Shown here piece by piece: positions 6,300 through 11,096 of a stretch of 11,096 nt of DNA (position 1 is the first letter of the stretch; every line of letters starts with the position of its first letter). The stretch spans positions 1 to 11,096 of the forward strand of contig JAUZQA010000081.1 in NCBI GenBank assembly GCA_030705665.1. Direction: 5' to 3'. The position numbers were made by a program, and so were the translations under genes. Source of the DNA: Bacillota bacterium. GTDB taxonomy: Bacteria; Bacillota; Bacilli; Bacillales_B; DSM-18226. The notes beneath the pieces were generated by a model, which searched no databases, was not told the origin of the DNA, and saw only the letters and a program-made list of their open reading frames with translations.

Positions 6300-7079
6300 A
6301 TGGAATTCTTGGTGTGTGTAAAACAGGTTCCGGATACGGAAGAACTTAAAGTTGATTTAGTGACAGGCAAGATTAAAGATGGAGCACCATATGTCGTAAA
6401 CCCGTACGACAAAAATGCCCTTGAGGCAGCAGTTCAATTAAAAGAGGCACATGGCGGAAGTATTACCGTTATTTCAATGGGTTCAGAAAAAGCAAAGGCA
6501 GCTCTAAAAGAATGCATTTCAACAGGTGCGGATAAAGCGGTACTGATTAGTGATCCGGCTTTTGAAGGATCAGACTCCTATTCAACTAGTTTAATATTAG
6601 CGGCAGCTATTAAAAAACTTGGAAACTTTGATTTAATTATTTGCGGCAATCAAGCAACAGACACTGATGCAGGGCAGGTAGGACCTTTGGTTGCGGAACA
6701 GCTTGGCATCCCGCAGGCAACTTATGTGCAAAAGATAGAAGTAAACGGCAGTACACTTAGCGTTAACCGCGAGGCAGACGAAGGCTATGAAGTGTTGGAG
6801 GTTCAGCTTCCTGCGGTTTGTACAGTACTGGATACAATAAATGATCCAAGGCTGGCGACAATTAAAACAAAAATGGCGGCTAATAAAGCAAAGATAGAGG
6901 TCTTATCTGCTGCCGATTTAGGTATTGAACCTTCAATGGTAGGTAATGGGTCAGCAACCAAAGTAATGAAGACATTTGCACCGCCAAAAAGAGAAGCTGG
7001 AATCAAGATTCAAGAAAAATCAGGAAGCGAGTCAGCATTCAAATTATTCGAAAATCTAGTTGCAGCGAAACTAGTATAG
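6300..7079 (+). CDS. fixA: FixA, electron transfer flavoprotein beta subunit (bifurcating-type signature)
   Basis: A 259-residue EtfB/FixA protein, the smaller subunit of the cytoplasmic ETF heterodimer. The N-terminal V-C-V-K-Q-V-P-D, the V-V-N-P-Y-D-K-N-A-L-E block (32-42) and the nucleotide-binding segment C115-G-N-Q-A-T-D-T-D-A-G-Q-V-G-P129 are clear. In ordinary ETFs this last segment reads like A-I-D-D-D-C-N-Q-T-G-Q and binds AMP; in bifurcating ETFs it reads like A-I-D-G-D-T-A-Q-V-G-P and binds the second FAD. Here the Q-V-G-P form is present, so a bifurcating FAD is plausible. The E-A-D-E-G-Y-E-V recognition-like loop (158-165) and P-A-V-C-T-V (171-176) follow as in the family. It is 35 bases after the dehydrogenase and 15 before fixB, with no signals between. 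Confidence 0.92.
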   Translation: MEFLVCVKQVPDTEELKVDLVTGKIKDGAPYVVNPYDKNALEAAVQLKEAHGGSITVISMGSEKAKAALKECISTGADKAVLISDPAFEGSDSYSTSLILAAAIKKLGNFDLIICGNQATDTDAGQVGPLVAEQLGIPQATYVQKIEVNGSTLSVNREADEGYEVLEVQLPAVCTVLDTINDPRLATIKTKMAANKAKIEVLSAADLGIEPSMVGNGSATKVMKTFAPPKREAGIKIQEKSGSESAFKLFENLVAAKLV

Positions 7080-7082
7080 GAT

Positions 7083-7088
7083 GGAGGG
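7083..7088 (+). promoter_or_regulatory. Ribosome binding site of fixB
   Basis: GGAGGG lies 6 bases before the ATG at 7095, in the 15-base gap between fixA and fixB. The short gap supports co-translation of the two ETF subunits. Confidence 0.75.
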
Positions 7089-7094
7089 TCACAG

Positions 7095-8117
7095 ATGAAT
7101 ATTCAAGATTTCAAGAATACATGGGTATTTATAGAAACAGCTGGCGGTGAAGTGAAAAATGTCAGCTTAGAGCTGTTGAATCAAGGTAAAGTCCTAGCAG
7201 AAGCTGCTGGTGAAAAGCTGATTGCGGTCGTACTTGGCCAGAATGTTGATACAGTTGTTAAAACAGTAAATGCATATGGAGCAGATGAAGTAATCATCGT
7301 CGAAGGTGAAGAATATAAAGACTATCATACTGATATTTATACAAATGCAATTGTGAAATTAGTAGAAAAATATAAGCCTTCTGTATTACTGTTGGGAGCT
7401 ACCCATAATGGACGTGATCTGGCTACAAGAGCAGCGGGCAGATTGCAGGTAGGTTCTGCAGCCGATTGTACAGCTGTTGAAGTTGGAGAGGCCGGAGCGA
7501 TCGAATGGACTAGACCTACATATGGCGGGAAACTTTTCAGTACAGTTACTTTTGCTCAATCAAGACCGCAAATTGGTACGGTTCGACCAGGTTCATATGA
7601 AAAGCCCCAAGCCGAAGAAGTAGGCTTAGCTGCTGTAGTGTTTGAAAGTATTGAGACTCCTGCTGAACAAATCAGAACAAAAGTCAGAGAGATCGTAAAA
7701 TCAGTTGCCGAAGGTATTAAATTAGAAGAAGCGGAAGTCGTTGTAGCGGGTGGAAGAGGATTAGGAAAAGCTGAGAATGTTCAAATCATTAAAGATTTGG
7801 CTGATGTACTGGGTGGAGCAGTCGGCGGAACAAGAGCTTGTGTTGATGCAGAATGGATGCCGCAGCAATTGCAAATTGGCCAATCTGGTAAAAGGATTGC
7901 TCCAAAGCTGTACATTGCCTGCGGAATTTCTGGGGCAACACAGCACATAGCGGGTATAACTTCAGCAGAGGTAATTGTTGCAATCAATAAAGATCCGGAT
8001 GCTCCTATTTTTGAAGTTGCAGATTATGGAGTAGTTGGAGATTTATTTGAAGTAGTTCCCGTTCTCGTGGAGGAATTTAAGAAGGTAAAAGCAGGCAAGG
8101 TGTTGGCGTTTGCATAA
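7095..8117 (+). CDS. fixB: FixB, electron transfer flavoprotein alpha subunit
   Basis: A 340-residue EtfA/FixB protein with the two usual parts: an N-terminal nucleotide-like domain (about 1-190) and a C-terminal FAD domain. FAD-domain motifs seen: A-G-G-R-G-L-G (218-224), G-T-R-A-C-V-D-A-E-W (245-254; Arg247 corresponds to the arginine next to the flavin in human ETFA), G-Q-S-G-K (262-266), the family signature L-Y-I-A-C-G-I-S-G-A-T-Q-H-I-A-G (272-287), N-K-D-P-D-A-P-I-F (298-306) and A-D-Y-G-V-V-G-D-L (309-317). There is no N-terminal ferredoxin extension, as found in some clostridial EtfA proteins. It pairs with FixA to receive or deliver electrons at the acyl-CoA dehydrogenase and FixCX. 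It is the last gene of the operon, followed by a hairpin terminator. Confidence 0.93.
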   Translation: MNIQDFKNTWVFIETAGGEVKNVSLELLNQGKVLAEAAGEKLIAVVLGQNVDTVVKTVNAYGADEVIIVEGEEYKDYHTDIYTNAIVKLVEKYKPSVLLLGATHNGRDLATRAAGRLQVGSAADCTAVEVGEAGAIEWTRPTYGGKLFSTVTFAQSRPQIGTVRPGSYEKPQAEEVGLAAVVFESIETPAEQIRTKVREIVKSVAEGIKLEEAEVVVAGGRGLGKAENVQIIKDLADVLGGAVGGTRACVDAEWMPQQLQIGQSGKRIAPKLYIACGISGATQHIAGITSAEVIVAINKDPDAPIFEVADYGVVGDLFEVVPVLVEEFKKVKAGKVLAFA

Positions 8118-8190
8118 TCTTAAAACATTGCAATTGTGATTTAAAAAGCAGAACTATTGCCATATCGCATGTTTCAAAATTTACTTGGGG

Positions 8191-8228
8191 CAAGCCGCAG
8201 GATGCCTTTGCGGCTTGTTCTATACTTT
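8191..8228 (+). terminator. Hairpin terminator after fixB
   Basis: CAAGCCGCA (8191-8199) and TGCGGCTTG (8209-8217) form a perfect GC-rich 9-base-pair stem with a 9-base loop, followed by a T-rich but interrupted tail (TTCTATACTTT). It lies 73 bases after the fixB stop and likely ends most transcription of the fixCX-acd-fixAB operon, so the downstream ligase gene may have its own promoter or be reached by read-through. Confidence 0.65.
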
Positions 8229-8237
8229 GCATTTCAG

Positions 8238-8360
8238 ATGATCGGACAATCCAATCCGAATCATGCAAAAATAAATTTGACTGTTTCCCCCAATATTGGA
8301 CGGCACACCTATTATCGTAAAACAGTCCAATGTTCGGAAGGAAATATTCCTTAAAAGGAA
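8238..8360 (+). promoter_or_regulatory. Structured leader upstream of the acyl-CoA synthetase gene
   Basis: This gap holds several potential hairpins in a row. ATGATCGGA (8238-8246) pairs with TCCGAATCAT (8255-8264, one bulge). GACTGTTT (8279-8286) pairs with AAACAGTC (8320-8327). The palindrome CCAATATTGG (8290-8299) overlaps ATTGGAC (8295-8301), which can pair with GTCCAAT (8325-8331). AAGGAA (8338-8343) pairs with TTCCTT (8347-8352), which can pair instead with AAGGAA (8355-8360). Some pairings exclude each other, as in an attenuator, but I recognise no known riboswitch or T-box element. No good promoter or gene is seen in the gap. Confidence 0.35.
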
Positions 8361-8387
8361 CAGGATTGATCCCAAAGTTCAATGGTT

Positions 8388-8395
8388 GAGGAGGT
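8388..8395 (+). promoter_or_regulatory. Ribosome binding site deciding the acyl-CoA synthetase start
   Basis: GAGGAGGT is 7 bases upstream of the ATG at 8403. The in-frame ATG at 8382 lies upstream of this site and has no site of its own, so 8403 is chosen. Confidence 0.82.
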
Positions 8396-8402
8396 TGTAA
8401 AA

Positions 8403-10043
8403 ATGTCTTTAGGGATAAAAATCAGTGAATGGCAAAAAGCGGAATACAGACAAAAGGGGCTCTGGGGTGATGCAACACTGGAAGATTATTGGGATATGTC
8501 TGTAAAGAGCTCTCCGGAAAATACAGCTGTTGTTGATCTTCAGGGAACAACCTACACCTATACTGAACTTGATGCAGCGGCTGGCAAAGTGGCGGTGTTC
8601 TTAAGGAATGCAGGAGTTGAACCAGGGGATTTTGTGTCAATGCAGTTACCAGGCTGGGCGGAGTTTACAGTTATTTATATCGCCTGCTTAAAAGTAGGTG
8701 CTGTCGTAAATCCAATATTGCCAAATCTTCGCAAAAAGGAATTGTTATATATTTTAAACAAGTGCGAGTCAAAAGTGTTATTTATCCCATCAAGGTTTAA
8801 AAAGTGTGAATACCCGACGATGATTTGGTCAATAGCAGATGAAATACCTAGCCTAAAAGAAGTGGTTATTGTTGAAAAGGAAAACAAGGTTGATCATGGG
8901 ATCACTTTAAATAAAATCTTAACAGAATACAGCCCTGAATCCTTTAGGAACGGGAGAAAAGCAGATGATTTGGCAGCTGTCCTTTTTACTTCTGGTACAG
9001 AAGGTTTTCCAAAAGGGGTAATGTTAACTCATAATAACATTATTGCAAGTGAAAAGGCTTATGCTGCAGCCTTTAATCTAACTTATCTCGATACGATTTT
9101 AATGCCGGCGCCAGTGGCACATGCGACTGGATTTCACCATGGTGTGACCGTCTCCATTTTATTAGGGGCAAAGAGTGTCCTGCAGGATATATTTAGTCCT
9201 GAGACGAGCCTTTGGTTGATTGAACGTGAAAAATGTACATTTGGGAATTTATGCACATCATTTGTTTATGATATCGTTACGATGGCCAAAAAAAGACAAT
9301 ATGATATTTCCTCATTAAGGTTCTTTATGTGTGGGGGTTCACCTGTGCCAAGGCATCTTGTAAAAGAGGCCCTCCATATAGGTTTTAAAGTAATGGGGGT
9401 CTACGGTTCAACTGAAAGTGTTCCACATACTGCCTCAGGCTTAAACGATTCAACTGAGAGAATTATAAACACAGATGGACGATCACTGGCGGGCATTGAG
9501 ATTAAGGTAGTCGACGAGTTTCGTAAAGAGGTGTTAACAGGAGTTCAAGGTGAAGAAGCATCACGAGGTCCCAATGTTTTCGTTGGTTATCTTAAGGAGC
9601 CAGAGTTAACAGCGCGTGTATTAGATGACAATGGCTGGTATTACAGCGGTGATTTGTGCACGATGGATGAACAAGGATATATTAGGATTAATGGAAGAAA
9701 AAAAGATATCATTATCCGTGGCGGTGAAAATATAAGCAGTGTGGAAATTGAAAATATTCTGATGCAACATCCAAAGATAAAAGATGCTGCGGTTGTGGGA
9801 ATGCCAGATGATAGATTAGGGGAGAGAACTTGTGCTTATGTTGTGCTTAGTGCGCCTAACCAAGAGCTGACATTAGAGGAAGTTAGAGAATTCTTTGCCA
9901 AAATAAATATAGCTAAGTACAAGTACCCTGAGAGGATAGAAGTAATAGCATCAATGCCAAGAAATGAGTCGGGAAAAATTCAGAAATATATTTTGCGGGA
10001 AGACATAAAGAACAAATTGAATGAACTTGTCACGATAGGTTAA
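8403..10043 (+). CDS. fadK: Acyl-CoA synthetase (AMP-forming), FadK-like
   Basis: A 546-residue adenylate-forming ligase that joins a carboxylic acid to CoA using ATP, giving AMP and pyrophosphate. Similarity to E. coli FadK (YdiD) is strong by recall along the chain: E-Y-R-Q-K-G-L-W-G-D-A (14-24), L-P-G-W-A-E-F-T-V-I-Y (82-92), M-P-A-P...H-A-T-G-F-H-H-G (234-247) and G-E-E-A-S-R-G-P-N-V-F (383-393). Core motifs are intact: P-loop L-F-T-S-G-T-E-G-F-P-K-G (194-205), Y-G-S-T-E (334-338), Y-Y-S-G-D-L (413-418), G-R-K-K-D-I-I-I-R-G-G-E-N (431-443), and the catalytic Lys525 in N-E-S-G-K-I-Q-K. E. coli FadK prefers short and medium acids and is used anaerobically. In this locus it probably supplies the first acyl-CoA that primes the CoA-transferase, like CaiC or CarB. 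The substrate here is unknown. Confidence 0.9.
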   Translation: MSLGIKISEWQKAEYRQKGLWGDATLEDYWDMSVKSSPENTAVVDLQGTTYTYTELDAAAGKVAVFLRNAGVEPGDFVSMQLPGWAEFTVIYIACLKVGAVVNPILPNLRKKELLYILNKCESKVLFIPSRFKKCEYPTMIWSIADEIPSLKEVVIVEKENKVDHGITLNKILTEYSPESFRNGRKADDLAAVLFTSGTEGFPKGVMLTHNNIIASEKAYAAAFNLTYLDTILMPAPVAHATGFHHGVTVSILLGAKSVLQDIFSPETSLWLIEREKCTFGNLCTSFVYDIVTMAKKRQYDISSLRFFMCGGSPVPRHLVKEALHIGFKVMGVYGSTESVPHTASGLNDSTERIINTDGRSLAGIEIKVVDEFRKEVLTGVQGEEASRGPNVFVGYLKEPELTARVLDDNGWYYSGDLCTMDEQGYIRINGRKKDIIIRGGENISSVEIENILMQHPKIKDAAVVGMPDDRLGERTCAYVVLSAPNQELTLEEVREFFAKINIAKYKYPERIEVIASMPRNESGKIQKYILREDIKNKLNELVTIG

Positions 10044-10053
10044 ACCTTTTTAC

Positions 10054-10104
10054 AGACCTGCTATCGATAAAGAAATACTCACGATAAAAAGGTCTTCTTT
10101 TTTT
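10054..10104 (+). terminator. Rho-independent terminator after the acyl-CoA synthetase gene
   Basis: AGACCT (10054-10059) pairs with AGGTCT (10090-10095) and TATCG (10062-10066) with CGATA (10082-10086), giving a two-part stem with a small internal loop and a 15-base top loop. It is followed by TCTTTTTTT. A competing pairing of ACCTTTTTA (10044-10052) with TAAAAAGGT (10085-10093) exists. It starts 10 bases after the stop, so the ligase transcript ends before the second transporter gene. Confidence 0.78.
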
Positions 10105-10136
10105 GAACGCTTTAAAGCAAAGTTATTGCCTGTATT

Positions 10137-10156
10137 TATGCTCAGTAGTGAGCATA
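10137..10156 (+). promoter_or_regulatory. Perfect palindromic element upstream of the second transporter
   Basis: TATGCTCA and TGAGCATA form 8-base perfect arms around GTAG. No U-run follows, so it is not a terminator. It stands 127 bases before the transporter start, downstream of the ligase terminator, where an operator or activator site would be expected. It could be bound by the LysR-type regulator or another factor; this is inference from position and symmetry. Confidence 0.35.
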
Positions 10157-10283
10157 GTGCTGGCAGTTAAGCTAACGTGTTTTCTTATGAACCTCTGATT
10201 CATATTCCTTCATCCAAAAAATTCCGATAGTCTAGCAAGTGTGAATATTTAAAGATACTGGTATGGAAAGGAAAATGATATTT

Positions 10284-11096
10284 ATGAATTTAAAAGTTGG
10301 TAATAAACGGTTGGGGATTATTGTCTTGCTCGCATTATGCTACTTAGTGCTGTACATGGACAGGTCTAATATGTCTATGGCTGGATCATCCATGATGAAA
10401 TATTACGATTGGAGTGCAACGGAATTTGGTCTGGTTTCAACGGCCTTCTTTATTGGTTATGCCATTACCCAAATGCCCGGAGGACGTTTAGCTGATAAAT
10501 TTGGCGGCGGTAAAATAGTTATGTTTGGCGCATTAACATGGTCCGTTTTCGTCTTTCTTACTCCTTATGGTTCAACTCTTGCAATGATGTTGTTCATTCG
10601 CGCCATGATGGGTATTGGTGAAGGAATGTCATTGCCCGCCATACATTCCATTTTAGCGAAGTGGGTTCCAAAAAAGGAAACAGGAAAAGCGACAGGATTT
10701 GTTCAAGCCGGAATTCCAGTCGGCATTGCGATCACCATGCCCATTGCTACTTGGATTATCCAGACATGGAATTGGCAAATGGTTTTTCATACATTTGCTT
10801 TTCTCGGCCCTGTTTGGGTAGTGATATGGTGGAAATTCGGCAAAGATACTCCAGCACAACATTCTAAAGTAACAAACCAAGAATTGGAATATATCCATGC
10901 CGATCAAGATTCACAGCGGCATCCGAATCAGAACGGAGGAATCTTAACAAAAAAGGAAATCCTCTCAACAAAATCTGTATGGTTCTGTGCGTTATCTTAT
11001 TTTTGCGCAAACTACCTTTTTTTCTTATTTATGACTTGGCTGCCGACATACTTTGTGAATGGACGGGGCCTAAATCTGCAAAGTAGTTCATTGTAT
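10284..11096 (+). CDS. MFS organic-anion transporter, second paralogue, cut by window end
   Basis: The first 271 codons of an ACS-family MFS transporter; the frame stays open to the last base. It aligns without gaps with the transporter at 612 over at least the first 118 residues, about 65% identical over the first 60 by direct count, including K-V-G-N-K-R near the N-terminus and F-G-L-V-S-T-A-F-F-I-G-Y-A (48-60). The loop 2-3 signature G67-R-L-A-D-K-F-G and the central polar loop (about 185-230) are present. Unlike its paralogue it has Asp26 and Glu113 as well as Arg27 and Arg106, that is, all four positions matching DgoT Asp46, Glu133, Arg47 and Arg126, so it looks like a proton-coupled symporter. 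The start at 10284 is preferred because AAAGGA (10267-10272) is 11 bases upstream; an in-frame ATG at 10275 is too close. It follows the ligase terminator, so it has its own promoter or begins another unit. Confidence 0.87.
   Translation, partial: MNLKVGNKRLGIIVLLALCYLVLYMDRSNMSMAGSSMMKYYDWSATEFGLVSTAFFIGYAITQMPGGRLADKFGGGKIVMFGALTWSVFVFLTPYGSTLAMMLFIRAMMGIGEGMSLPAIHSILAKWVPKKETGKATGFVQAGIPVGIAITMPIATWIIQTWNWQMVFHTFAFLGPVWVVIWWKFGKDTPAQHSKVTNQELEYIHADQDSQRHPNQNGGILTKKEILSTKSVWFCALSYFCANYLFFLFMTWLPTYFVNGRGLNLQSSSLY

Noticed and set aside
8157..8354. A 65-codon plus-strand open frame in the same gap
   Set aside because: It starts with TTG without a ribosome site and includes the terminator stem within its reading frame; not credible as a gene.
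8077..8382. A 101-codon minus-strand open frame covering the fixB-ligase gap
   Set aside because: It overlaps the end of fixB and runs through the fixB terminator hairpin and leader hairpins. The protein shows no recognisable domain.
8382..8402. ATG at 8382 as the ligase start
   Set aside because: It has no ribosome site and lies upstream of GAGGAGGT (8388-8395), which serves ATG 8403.
2080..10043. Assignment as a carnitine (cai) operon
   Set aside because: There is no BCCT-type CaiT and no crotonase CaiD. The transferase looks HadA/FldA-like and the ligase FadK-like, so only the general logic is shared.
480..10245. TGTGA/TCACA half-sites in the gaps (about 480, 3463, 8135, 10240) as Crp/Fnr-type operators
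   Set aside because: None has a good second half at the right spacing, and roughly two such 5-mers are expected by chance in this much AT-rich gap sequence.
10653..10907. Opposed open frames on both strands (84 and 68 codons)
   Set aside because: They are out-of-frame shadows of the second transporter, whose own frame is open from 10284 to the window end.

Overview
The window looks like a chromosomal stretch of a low-GC Gram-positive bacterium, probably Bacillaceae-like. Most genes have strong GGAGG-type ribosome binding sites, one starts with TTG, base composition is AT-rich, and intergenic gaps hold U-tract hairpin terminators. The genus cannot be fixed from the sequence alone. Every recognised gene is on the + strand.

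Layout: (1) 2-343, the C-terminal end of a LysR-type regulator, followed by a palindromic terminator. (2) 612-1907, an MFS organic-anion transporter. (3) 2080-3312, a family III (CaiB/BaiF) CoA-transferase most like the 2-hydroxyacid/aryl-acrylate branch (HadA/FldA-like). (4) 3513-8117, a tight five-gene operon: fixC, fixX, acyl-CoA dehydrogenase, fixA (etfB), fixB (etfA). (5) 8403-10043, an acyl-CoA synthetase closely resembling E. coli FadK. (6) 10284 to the window end, a second MFS transporter paralogous to the first and cut by the window edge. The intergenic gaps at 344-611, 1908-2079, 3313-3512, 8118-8402 and 10044-10283 carry terminators or inverted repeats and no convincing small genes.

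Together the genes form a self-contained acyl-CoA redox module: import of a carboxylate, CoA activation by two routes (ATP-dependent ligase and CoA-transferase), one alpha,beta saturation/desaturation step, and a four-subunit ETF/ETF-quinone oxidoreductase complex (FixABCX). No hydratase, 3-hydroxyacyl-CoA dehydrogenase or thiolase is present, so this is not a full beta-oxidation locus. The composition matches the logic of carnitine reduction (caiTABC plus fixABCX) and caffeate respiration (CarABCDE). I infer an anaerobic 2-enoate reduction pathway, with substrate unknown. The reverse direction (side-chain dehydrogenation feeding menaquinone) cannot be excluded.

The most notable points are: the two paralogous transporters differ at exactly the two acidic positions linked to proton coupling in the DgoT family; FixX has eight cysteines arranged for two [4Fe-4S] clusters; and EtfB carries the sequence signature associated with electron-bifurcating ETFs.
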